DNA of 64,000 bases, taken from an uncultured Granulosicoccaceae bacterium. Lineage in GTDB: Bacteria; Pseudomonadota; Gammaproteobacteria; Granulosicoccales; Granulosicoccaceae. The DNA lies in contig CALISD010000129.1 of assembly GCA_938041955.1 (NCBI GenBank), positions 18,814 to 82,813 on the forward strand, given 5' to 3'. How positions within the stretch are numbered: position 1 is the first letter of the stretch; each line of letters begins with the position of its first letter. The position numbers and the translations under genes were made by a program. Shown piece by piece: positions 34,314 through 42,168 of this stretch. A model generated the notes under the pieces. That model was not told the DNA's origin, did no database searches, and saw only the letters and a program-made list of their open reading frames with translations.

Positions 34314-35512
34314 GATAATTGTTCACGTACCCAGTTGAGTTCGCGTGCTATTGCGTCTTCGATTGACTGGTTTTTATATTGATCGGGTAAGACGTTCCAG
34401 GTGTAGGTTTCTACTTCGAGGTGTTTGCTTATTGGATCTTCTTTGTGCAGCGCGAGTGCTTCTCGAATAAAAAACTGTGTTGACGAAAATTCACCCAGAT
34501 CATCAAGAAATATCGGTACATGGAAATGTACTCTCCATTCGCGTGGCTTTTTATCGTCGGTGAGGTTTGCAAAAGCTTCCGGAAGGTCGGTATAGCGGTT
34601 GATTGTGCCGTCGTGATTTTCAATCACCTGGTGCAGGTACACCTGATCAACAAACGGTCGCAGAAGCTCTGCGCGTTCAGGGGTTACCTGTTCAAGGCGC
34701 AAACCTGCACTTATTTGTAACTTACCGATTTGTACGTTGGCGTTTTTAAGCGAGCTTATGCAGGCCTTTGCATCTTCGAATTCTACTGCGGCGTGACATA
34801 GGTCGAGGCATAGCGTGAGGTGCTTTTGTAATAAAGCCTCTGCTTGTTGTGAGTTGACATCAATCTCTGCCTGCAGTTGTTTGACCGATGCTGCGCTGAA
34901 CAAATGATCTTGAAAAAAGGCAACTGATTCAGCGATGGTTTCAAGAAAACAGCAGGGTTCCGGTTCGAGCGCAAGCACGATGTTGATGCCACGTGACTGC
35001 TCAAGTTTAGCCAAATGAATGCAGTGGCTGACCATTGTGCTTCTGATCAAATCGATGTCATCATCGTGGGTGACGCAGGCTTTAAAAGCACCGGGTACTG
35101 TGCTGATGCTGCCAGTTTGTCCTTCGGGCAAAAATTCTGCGAATACGTCCGCCAGTTGATTGGTGTAGCGTAGTCGCTCCGGATCTTTCCAGTCAGGCAG
35201 GTAGACGTCTTCTTTTACGCGTGTGCCGTGGAACGGTCCATAGGGGAAGCCATTGATCGTAAATACATAGCTTTGGTGTTCATCCAGCAGCTTTTTGAAC
35301 TGCTCGAGTTGATCCGGCCGGGCAAGGTCCGATACTGCGGCGGCCGAGAGCCTTAGGCCAATGCCGAAATCATCGGTGCAGTTAAGTGCGTCACGAACCA
35401 GGGGAATGTATTTTTCTACGTTGCCGAGCACCTCCGCCCAGCTTTCACCCGGATGGATGTTTGAGCAGTAGGTGAGGTGGTCTGTTGCGCCGTGGCTATG
35501 TTGCAATTGCAT
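34310..35512 (-). CDS. eboE: Metabolite traffic protein EboE (TIM-barrel)
   Basis: A 400-residue xylose-isomerase-like TIM-barrel protein without a signal peptide. Highly conserved EboE features are LTYCSNIHPGESWAEVL at the N-terminus, FGIGLRLSA, VFTINGFPYGPFHG, VYLPDWKDPERL and GSISTVPGAFK. LCLDLCHAAVEFED supplies likely metal/acid residues. The chemistry is unknown. It is first in a two-gene unit with eboC and is divergent from eboF, 85 bases apart, so both directions probably share a control region. Confidence 0.9.
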   Translation of the reverse strand: MQLQHSHGATDHLTYCSNIHPGESWAEVLGNVEKYIPLVRDALNCTDDFGIGLRLSAAAVSDLARPDQLEQFKKLLDEHQSYVFTINGFPYGPFHGTRVKEDVYLPDWKDPERLRYTNQLADVFAEFLPEGQTGSISTVPGAFKACVTHDDDIDLIRSTMVSHCIHLAKLEQSRGINIVLALEPEPCCFLETIAESVAFFQDHLFSAASVKQLQAEIDVNSQQAEALLQKHLTLCLDLCHAAVEFEDAKACISSLKNANVQIGKLQISAGLRLEQVTPERAELLRPFVDQVYLHQVIENHDGTINRYTDLPEAFANLTDDKKPREWRVHFHVPIFLDDLGEFSSTQFFIREALALHKEDPISKHLEVETYTWNVLPDQYKNQSIEDAIARELNWVREQLS

Positions 35513-35597
35513 AAGTGGTTAACTTGCTGTTGATCATATCGATAGTGAAGCACGAATACGGTTGCAATAAAACATCCTTGCTCAGTATTATGGTCAG

Positions 35598-36980
35598 ATG
35601 GAGAAAACACTTGTAATTTTAGTCGTCGGCCTAAGCCCGGCACTCGTGGGCGAGCATACCCCTCATCTTCAAAAGCTGGCTCGCAAGGGAGGTATGCGTG
35701 CACTGACTGCAGTGACGCCAGCCGTGACCTGTACGGCGCAATCGACGCTACTGACAGGAGAATTGCCTGCAGAGCACGGTATCGTCGCCAATGGCTGGTA
35801 CTTCCGTGATCTGTCTGAGGTGTGGCTGTGGCGCCAATCAAATAAGCTGGTCGGTGGAGAGAAAATCTGGGAGGCCGGTAAAGCCAAAAACCCTGACTTC
35901 ACCTGTGCAAAGATGTTCTGGTGGTACAACATGTACTCAACTGCCGACTGGAGTGCGACACCGCGCCCTATGTACCCTGCAGACGGTCGTAAAATCCCTG
36001 ATCACTATGCTTATCCTGCAGAGTTGCACGATGAGCTTGATGCCAAATTGGGTCAGTTTCCGTTGTTTAAGTTCTGGGGGCCTGCGGCGGACATCACTTC
36101 CAGTAAGTGGATAGCGGATGCCACCCGTCATATGCTGGAAACACGTGAACCGACGCTTACGCTCACCTATCTGCCGCATCTTGACTACAATTTGCAGCGT
36201 CTCGGGCCAGACCTTGAACACGCAGATATCCAACGTGATCTACATCAGATAGACGAACTGTGCGGCCAGCTAATTGAAACGGCTGAGAGCCAGGGTCAGC
36301 ATGTCATTATTGTGTCTGAATACGGAATTACCCCGGTGACTGATGCAGTGCATATCAATCGGGCGTTGCGTGAGGCAGGCTTGCTGAAGGTAAGGGTTGA
36401 AAAGGATCACGAACAATTTGATGCGGGTGCGTCAGATGCATTTGCGGTTGCTGATCATCAACTGGCGCATGTGTATATCAATAATTCTGAATGCTACGAA
36501 CAGACGCGTTCTATTTTACAACAGCTGGATGGCGTTGAGCATGTGCTGGATGAGCAGGGCAAAAAAGAGTGGGGTTTGGATCACCCGCGGGCGGGGGAGT
36601 TGGTGGCGATCTCGCACGCTGATAGATGGTTTAGCTACTACTACTGGTTAGATGATGAGCGCGCACCGGACTATGCCAGAACGGTTGATATCCATCGCAA
36701 GCCTGGATATGACCCGGTCGAGCTGTTTGTTGACCCGGAAATAAAAATGCCAATGGCAGCGATCGCTTCACGGGTAGCCAGAAAGAAACTCGGATTTCGA
36801 ACCTTGTTGGATGTTATATCGTTAAAAGATACCAAGCTGGTTAAAGGTTCTCACGGCAGGCCTACTGATGACCCGCAACATGGGCCGGTTTTGATCAGTT
36901 CATCAGCGCAGCATTTGCCATCAGGAGATGTGCACTCGACTGAGTTTAAGGCGTTGGTGTTAAAGCATATCTTCGGCTAG
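35598..36980 (+). CDS. eboF: Alkaline-phosphatase/NPP-superfamily protein EboF
   Basis: A 460-residue phosphodiesterase/pyrophosphatase-superfamily enzyme: the nucleophile Thr lies in TAVTPAVTCTAQSTLLTGELPAEHGI, with metal ligands in YLPHLDYN, VSEYGI and SHGRPTDDPQHGP. It has no signal peptide, so it is cytoplasmic. In ebo loci this type of gene accompanies eboA-E. Here it is on the opposite strand from all other ebo genes. Substrate unknown; a nucleotide-activated or phosphorylated intermediate is plausible. Its stop codon abuts a palindromic repeat. Confidence 0.85.
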   Translation: MEKTLVILVVGLSPALVGEHTPHLQKLARKGGMRALTAVTPAVTCTAQSTLLTGELPAEHGIVANGWYFRDLSEVWLWRQSNKLVGGEKIWEAGKAKNPDFTCAKMFWWYNMYSTADWSATPRPMYPADGRKIPDHYAYPAELHDELDAKLGQFPLFKFWGPAADITSSKWIADATRHMLETREPTLTLTYLPHLDYNLQRLGPDLEHADIQRDLHQIDELCGQLIETAESQGQHVIIVSEYGITPVTDAVHINRALREAGLLKVRVEKDHEQFDAGASDAFAVADHQLAHVYINNSECYEQTRSILQQLDGVEHVLDEQGKKEWGLDHPRAGELVAISHADRWFSYYYWLDDERAPDYARTVDIHRKPGYDPVELFVDPEIKMPMAAIASRVARKKLGFRTLLDVISLKDTKLVKGSHGRPTDDPQHGPVLISSSAQHLPSGDVHSTEFKALVLKHIFG

Positions 36981-37144
36981 GAGCTTGTCGGAGAACTAGG
37001 GGGTCGTAGCGAGGTTGTGAGATTTTAGGTCAGATATTTCGATCGATTAGAGGCGAATAATCATTCTTCTTTTAACGATATGGATCGAAATAGCTGGCCA
37101 AAAATATCGCGACCGCCGTAGATCATAGTTCTTGGACAAGCTCC
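36980..37144. repeat. MITE-like palindromic element of about 165 bp
   Basis: Terminal inverted repeats GGAGCTTGTCGGAGAACTA (36980-36998) and TAGTTCTTGGACAAGCTCC (37126-37144) match at 17 of 19 positions. Inner blocks also pair, for example TATTTCGATC with GATCGAAATA and GGTCG with CGACC, so the whole folds into one long hairpin. There is no transposase. It begins on the last base of the eboF stop codon. No clear target-site duplication was found. Confidence 0.8.
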
Positions 37145-37356
37145 TTGGGGGCGGCGCTATTGTGAGATAGCGTTCCAATAGGCGACCGCAGTAGCGGTTC
37201 GTCTATGGATGGTCCTGGCTTTGTTTGCAAAGTTATTTATCGATTAATTAAATGGCAGAGCGAGCCAGATATCCCACGCTCACGCTTTGGGTTTCCCCGA
37301 AATTGATGCTGACCAATGTCATTCATTGGTCGATAGGTTGTAGCGTCGTATGAAGG
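37145..37356. other. Gap with dispersed motif copy C and a hairpin
   Basis: Holds a copy of the CTCACGC-GGGTTTCCC motif (37278-37301) and a perfect 8-bp hairpin GACCAATG / CATTGGTC (37311-37331), the latter 26 bases beyond the cytochrome stop on the minus strand but without a T tract. No gene seen. Confidence 0.5.
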
Positions 37357-38103
37357 CTATGGAGAAAATTGATTGCTTTGTACGTACGCGACAATGGCTT
37401 TACGTTCTTCCAGTGTGAATACGCTTTTCCACGCTGGCATCTTTCTAAAACCGTCGGTCACTCGATTAAAAACAAACTCTGGTTTGTAACGAGCCGGAGT
37501 TAATTTCGGTGCCTTACCGGGGTAGGCAGAGTTTCCGTGACAGTGCCGGCATTGTTTGGCCCACAGTTCGCCACCAATGGTTATTGCCTCAGCGTTTGCA
37601 AGGTATTCTTCATCGAATGTTGGGGTTTCCTCTTCTTCCTCTTCTTTTAACACTGGCAGCGAAACAGTGGCGATAGCCTCAGCGCTAACAACGCTGCTTG
37701 ATTCAGGCTCGTAAGCAGGCGAAAAGCTAATCAGATAGGCGAGCAGGTCTTTTATTTCCTGTTCTTTGCGTAAGCCTTCAAATCCCATGATGGTACCCGG
37801 GATATAACGTGCTGGGCCTGCAAGAAAAATATACAGACTTTTTTCATCCCAAAGCAGTTGTTCGTCTTCGCCTTTGGCACGCATAGCATCTGAGTAGATG
37901 GTGTATCCATCAGCTTTGCCAGCGATTCGACCGAATACGTGGTTTAGAGTCGGCCCCACGGTATGGCTTGCACCTTCTCCAATGGCGTGGCAGCTGGAGC
38001 ATTGTTTAAATAGCTCTTCGCCTTTGACCGGATTGGGCGCGGAGGAGGCCTGTTGTGCGAAAAATGTAGCGAATAACAGGGTGCTAAGGACGACAGCTTT
38101 CAT
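37357..38103 (-). CDS. Periplasmic dihaem cytochrome c
   Basis: A 248-residue protein with a Sec signal (ending QASSA) and two haem attachment sites: CSSCH near residue 35 and CRHCH near residue 187. The first half is a class I cytochrome c2-like domain with GPTLNHVFGR and the axial Met in IMGFEGL. A low-complexity acidic linker (EEEEEE) leads to the second domain, with Met in RKMPAW. It lies directly downstream of a PQQ-type sugar dehydrogenase and may accept its electrons; a terminator between them suggests partly separate transcription. Confidence 0.92.
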   Translation of the reverse strand: MKAVVLSTLLFATFFAQQASSAPNPVKGEELFKQCSSCHAIGEGASHTVGPTLNHVFGRIAGKADGYTIYSDAMRAKGEDEQLLWDEKSLYIFLAGPARYIPGTIMGFEGLRKEQEIKDLLAYLISFSPAYEPESSSVVSAEAIATVSLPVLKEEEEEETPTFDEEYLANAEAITIGGELWAKQCRHCHGNSAYPGKAPKLTPARYKPEFVFNRVTDGFRKMPAWKSVFTLEERKAIVAYVQSNQFSP

Positions 38104-38171
38104 ATTTTTCAGCTCGCGATTAGTGTCTAATCGTTAGAGATAGTGCAGGAGTTGGAGTCAATTTGTGTGTA

Positions 38172-38198
38172 CAAAAACTGCCCACGTATTGTGGGCAG
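38172..38198 (-). terminator. Rho-independent terminator after the sugar dehydrogenase gene
   Basis: CTGCCCAC / GTGGGCAG is a perfect 8-bp stem with a 5-base loop (38178-38198). On the minus strand it is followed by TTTTTG, an intrinsic terminator 26 bases after the dehydrogenase stop. Confidence 0.88.
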
Positions 38199-38223
38199 TC
38201 ATACACATTGCTACTTGTTGGTC

Positions 38224-39528
38224 TTATTCTGCGGGTACGACCTTATAGATCGTATCCAGTGAACCAACCGGGCCTGTAGTGATTGAAGTCAACGCGTAGA
38301 CTTCACCATCGTTGTCCTGTGCAAAAGCCAGGATGTAAGGTCGATCACCAGGCATGTTAACCACCTCGGTCTCACTCATTTCCCATTTGCCGTCATCACC
38401 AGGTGAACCTACAAATACCTGGCCTTTCATTGAAGCGAAAGACTGACTCCAGTCGCCAAAGATATACTTGCCTTTCCAGGCGTCTACAGCACCACGATAT
38501 ACGTAACCACCAGTGACTGATATGCCCTTACAACCGTCAGGCTGTGCAGTACAGTTGTTGTATTCCATGACAGGTTCAATCAAGCCGGCTGTATCACACG
38601 CTGCTGGATGATCATCAGGAGTAGTGTATTCGAAGCAATGCTTGCCTTCCATCATACGCCAGCCGTAGTTGCCGCCTTTTTCGATGATATCAATTTCTTC
38701 AAAGCTGTTTTGCTGCACATCACCACACATCAGCTTGCCGTCTTCCATATCGAAAGAACAACGCCACGGGTTACGTAAGCCATACGCCCAGATTTCTGGC
38801 TGCGCGTCATCTCTGCCAACAAACGGGTTGTCAGAAGGGACGGCATAGTTTTTACCATTCTCTGATTTGTTAACGTCAACGCGTAGAATTTTACCAAGGT
38901 GAGTGGTTAGATCCTGTCCGTTGCCTTCAGTAACGTTGTGGCCGATACCCCAGTCATTTGCATAACCGCCGTCACCCATACTGATGTAAAGCATGCCGTC
39001 AGGACCAAAGCCGATCCAATGACCGTTGTGGTTGAATTGTGGCCAGTCAGTGGCAGTAATGATTCGCATTGATGCAGGGTTTGCAACGTTTGGATCATCT
39101 GAGGAAACTGTGAATTCAGCTACTGTGTTGGTGTGATCCCACCAGAATTCTTTACCCAAATCAGCGTCGAAATCAAGGTGGCCGCTATAGGCGACGTAGA
39201 ACTTACCGTTTGATTTGAATTCAGGATGGAAAGCCAGGCCAAGTAGACCGCGCTCGTCAAAATCTGAGAATTGATTGACGATGAGGTTTCGAATATCTAG
39301 AAAAGGGGTAGCTTCGAGTTCGCCTTCAGCGTTAATTACTCTTACGCGGCCAAACTGTTCGATAACGAATTTGCGGTCATCACCAGTTGGCTGAACCATC
39401 GCCAGTGGTGCGTTGACACCGGTGACATAAGGTTCAAGTTTGATTTTTACAGATTCGGCTTGAGCAGGGGCTACAGCGATAAGGGCTGTACTCAATGCGG
39501 TTGCCATCAACAGTTTTTTCAACTGCAT
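38224..39528 (-). CDS. Periplasmic PQQ-dependent sugar dehydrogenase-like protein
   Basis: A 434-residue six-bladed beta-propeller of the soluble glucose dehydrogenase (GDH-B)/YliI superfamily. The Sec signal ends at AQAES. Recognisable elements are DERGLLGLAFHPEF, the catalytic-type His in FNHNGHWIGFGPDGMLYISMGDGG, LGKILRVDV, WAYGLRNPWRCSFD and GGNYGWRMMEG. GGAGGAG six bases upstream is a strong ribosome-binding site. It would oxidise a sugar or aldose with PQQ as cofactor; the adjacent dihaem cytochrome could be the electron acceptor. No pqq biosynthesis genes are in the window. Confidence 0.88.
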   Translation of the reverse strand: MQLKKLLMATALSTALIAVAPAQAESVKIKLEPYVTGVNAPLAMVQPTGDDRKFVIEQFGRVRVINAEGELEATPFLDIRNLIVNQFSDFDERGLLGLAFHPEFKSNGKFYVAYSGHLDFDADLGKEFWWDHTNTVAEFTVSSDDPNVANPASMRIITATDWPQFNHNGHWIGFGPDGMLYISMGDGGYANDWGIGHNVTEGNGQDLTTHLGKILRVDVNKSENGKNYAVPSDNPFVGRDDAQPEIWAYGLRNPWRCSFDMEDGKLMCGDVQQNSFEEIDIIEKGGNYGWRMMEGKHCFEYTTPDDHPAACDTAGLIEPVMEYNNCTAQPDGCKGISVTGGYVYRGAVDAWKGKYIFGDWSQSFASMKGQVFVGSPGDDGKWEMSETEVVNMPGDRPYILAFAQDNDGEVYALTSITTGPVGSLDTIYKVVPAE

Positions 39529-39555
39529 GGGATTCTCCTCCGGGTTGTTGGGCTA

Positions 39556-39621
39556 ATGCACGTGCATGCATTTGCAGCTGCGCTGGTAAAAGCGCGGTAT
39601 GCGAAGAACATTCGCATACCG
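39556..39621. promoter_or_regulatory. Two strong palindromes upstream of the sugar dehydrogenase
   Basis: ATGCACGTGCAT at 39556-39567 is a perfect 12-bp palindrome, and CGGTATGCGAA / TTCGCATACCG (39595-39621) is a perfect 11-bp inverted repeat with a 5-base spacer. Both lie within 95 bases of the dehydrogenase start (minus strand), a position suited to regulator binding. The larger one could alternatively be the transcript end of idi, whose stop lies 108 bases away. Confidence 0.5.
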
Positions 39622-39728
39622 TAGGAAGTTATCACATGATTGCACTGAAGAATAGAAAAATGAATACGACTGCAGCCCGCGGAGTATTTTGGTAATAATT
39701 GAGTGCAAAACGTGGAGCGAGGAAGGGC

Positions 39729-40304
39729 TTAGACCAGCAGCTCGCTTATCATTTGCCGGTGATTGCACATGTAGATTTTAAACCATTCAGTGAAGGTTTC
39801 AGGTCGCTTACTGATCTGATCCAATATTTCAGAGATGGTGAGCCATTCAATGGAATCGACTTCTGCAGGGTTAAAGGTTTCCACATTGTTCTTCGCATTG
39901 TGGCTGCCATGGAAGCAGTGAACATGTTCATTTTCAAACAGTTCTCCAACCTTTGCGGCGTAATCGATCGACCCGAATCTTTGTAACGGAACTTGCCAGC
40001 CGAGCTCTTCATTCAATCGACGCTGGGCACAATCGTATACCGTTTCATTCCAACGCGGGTGAGAACACACTGTGTTAGCCCATAGGCCTGCCGAGTGATA
40101 TTTTGTTTCAGCGCGGCGTTGCAGTAACAGGCGGTCTTCGTGAAAGACGAAGATGGATATCGCTACATGGGGAATATTTTTTATATGCGCTTCCAGCTTG
40201 TCTATGGCGTAAAAGCTCTTGGCAGACAGGCTTTCTATTGCTGTTATTTGCTCATGCAGACCAATATCTCGTAAGGCGCTTTCTGGTGCGGAACAGTTAT
40301 TCAT
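39729..40304 (-). CDS. idi: Type I isopentenyl-diphosphate isomerase
   Basis: A 191-residue Nudix-fold enzyme that interconverts IPP and DMAPP. The catalytic cysteine is in NTVCSHPRWNE, the Nudix-like helix is CAQRRLNEELGW, and the catalytic glutamates are in GELFENEHVHCF. Its start overlaps the eboB stop by 4 bases (ATGA), so it is translationally coupled to the ebo operon rather than to an isoprenoid operon. This supports a supply role for DMAPP, perhaps for the UbiA-family EboC. Confidence 0.93.
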   Translation of the reverse strand: MNNCSAPESALRDIGLHEQITAIESLSAKSFYAIDKLEAHIKNIPHVAISIFVFHEDRLLLQRRAETKYHSAGLWANTVCSHPRWNETVYDCAQRRLNEELGWQVPLQRFGSIDYAAKVGELFENEHVHCFHGSHNAKNNVETFNPAEVDSIEWLTISEILDQISKRPETFTEWFKIYMCNHRQMISELLV

Positions 40305-41227
40305 TCGATGATTAAGTTATTGGCATTCCGTTTGACTGCTGCGTCCTCAACCAGCGGTTCACGACCGCCGCGTAATATTGAGTTGCCCTCGTAGACTGTG
40401 CGCTGGTCAATAGCGGTGGGATTTAACCAGTGGTCTTCGCTCATTTGCCCGCTTTGACCATAGGCACTGAGTGCATTTTGATAGCAGACCATACGCACCT
40501 GATCTTCAGGTATTCCGCGTTCCAATGCAAGACGCGCCGTTTTCGCAACCCCCAGCGGTTCTGAGATACCCCAGTCACATGCGGAGTCAACCATGATTCT
40601 TTCCGCGCCGTATTCGGTCAGTATATCAACCATGCGGGAATTACCCATTTTGGTAGACGGGTATATTGAAAACGCTGCCCAATAGCCCCGGTCCAGCACT
40701 TCACGAACGGTTTCTTCGTTGTTGTGGTCAACGATAATTTTTGATGGGTCCATGCCGTGCTCTTCACAAACATCCATCGATCGCGAGGTGCCTCGTTTTT
40801 TATCACGATGAGGGGTATGGATCATGACAGGCAGGTCCAGCTCTTTCGCCAGTTCCAGCTGTAACCGGAAGTATTTGTCTTCCAGCTCTGTTTGCTCGTC
40901 GTAGCCAATTTCCCCGATCGCGACCACGCCTTCCTTGAGTGCGAAGCGCGGTAATATTTCCATCACCGCTTCTGCTAATTCGGCGTTATTGGCTTCCTTG
41001 GAATTAAGACCCACGGTGCAGTAGTGTCTGATACCGAATTGACCGGCACGAAAGCGTTCAAAGCCTATGATCGCAGACAAGTAATCTATGTAGGTGCCGA
41101 CGTGCGTTCTGGGTTGCCCGACCCAAAACGAAGGTTCTATTACGGCCACTACGCCCGCAGCGGCCATCGCTTCATAATCGTCCGTGGTGCGCGAGATCAT
41201 GTGGGCATGCGGGTCAATAAACATCAT
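40301..41227 (-). CDS. eboB: TatD-family metal-dependent hydrolase EboB
   Basis: A 308-residue TIM-barrel amidohydrolase-type protein. Metal ligands are visible as DPHAHM near the start, GEIGYDEQ in the middle (bridging acidic residue), MIHTPHRD and VDHNNEE, and VDSACDWG near the C-terminus. The arrangement is that of EboB in the ebo/edb locus. It overlaps eboA upstream and idi downstream, each by 4 bases, forming a tight operon. Substrate unknown. Confidence 0.9.
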   Translation of the reverse strand: MMFIDPHAHMISRTTDDYEAMAAAGVVAVIEPSFWVGQPRTHVGTYIDYLSAIIGFERFRAGQFGIRHYCTVGLNSKEANNAELAEAVMEILPRFALKEGVVAIGEIGYDEQTELEDKYFRLQLELAKELDLPVMIHTPHRDKKRGTSRSMDVCEEHGMDPSKIIVDHNNEETVREVLDRGYWAAFSIYPSTKMGNSRMVDILTEYGAERIMVDSACDWGISEPLGVAKTARLALERGIPEDQVRMVCYQNALSAYGQSGQMSEDHWLNPTAIDQRTVYEGNSILRGGREPLVEDAAVKRNANNLIIE

Positions 41228-42129
41228 AGTGAGTTACCTGACTGGTGCTGTTGGCGCTGGTAAATGACATCCCACGTGATATTGCCGTTGGCTATTTCAG
41301 CCATGGTCTCAGGGTAGGAAGCAGTAAGTTGTTGGGCGCGTTGTTGTACATTGGGGTCTGTACACTGGCTAAGTGCCAGCACCCCGGCTTGATGCTCTGT
41401 GGCAACAGTGGACTCGGCAGTTTGCTGTAGGTCGTCAATCATTGCAGCAGTAGCGTGTGGGCCGACACAACGCCACAGCTCTGATGTGACCGGTCGCCCG
41501 GCAGCTCTGCGTTCATGTGCGTAGTCGCGTAAAATAATGGCTAGCTCTTTGTTGCTGCGGCTATCGATACCGTAGATGGGAGCCAGTGTGCTGTCGATGA
41601 ATAGCGCCTTCAGCACCATATGATTCCAACGGTTTTCGTCAAAATGATTTGCCGGGTAGGGGTTGTTGTGGGCGATCGCCTCAAAGACGGCGCGCATGTT
41701 GGTTCGAAGTCCTTCGGCCACTTGCTGATCTAGCTTTTCGCTTTTCGGAAAAAGCGCCATTCCGCTGTAGAGCGCAATTGACTCCGCGAGGTCAGCGTTG
41801 CGGCAGAGATCGGTTATTGTGTCGCCGAAGCCCTGTGTGTCGTGCTCTGCAAGTCGGCACAGTACAGCAATTCGAGCAGCGCAATCGATGCTCCAGCCAC
41901 CGGGGTTCCAGCCGCTTATCGCGTTGTTCGCGTCGGCAAGTTCTGTGTCAGACAGGTTGAGGTCTTCGCGGCCTAGTTTGCGGGGTATTAGACCCAATGT
42001 GATGTGTAGTTCGCGGTCAGAATTAGATGTTAGAACCTTTTTTAGCTGCGATTGTAGCCAACTTGAATGTTCGTCACTGAGTCGATGACCGAGCCATTGC
42101 TCTAGCAGATCTACTGCTTTACTTGTCAT
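41224..42129 (-). CDS. eboA: EboA-domain protein
   Basis: A 301-residue helical, soluble protein with no catalytic motif visible. EboA-like features are the helical region around FPKSEKLDQQVAEGLRTNMRAVFEAIAHNNPYPANHFDENRWNHMVLKALFI and the C-terminal repeat-like helices. It overlaps eboB by 4 bases and follows eboD by 39. The call relies on that N-P-Y-P-A-x-x-F-D-E-x-x-W-N-x-M-V-L-K-A motif, which I associate with EboA, plus locus context. Confidence 0.85.
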   Translation of the reverse strand: MTSKAVDLLEQWLGHRLSDEHSSWLQSQLKKVLTSNSDRELHITLGLIPRKLGREDLNLSDTELADANNAISGWNPGGWSIDCAARIAVLCRLAEHDTQGFGDTITDLCRNADLAESIALYSGMALFPKSEKLDQQVAEGLRTNMRAVFEAIAHNNPYPANHFDENRWNHMVLKALFIDSTLAPIYGIDSRSNKELAIILRDYAHERRAAGRPVTSELWRCVGPHATAAMIDDLQQTAESTVATEHQAGVLALSQCTDPNVQQRAQQLTASYPETMAEIANGNITWDVIYQRQQHQSGNSL

Positions 42130-42168
42130 AGTGATCCCGCGGTGCGTATGTTGTTAGGCGGAGGTCTT

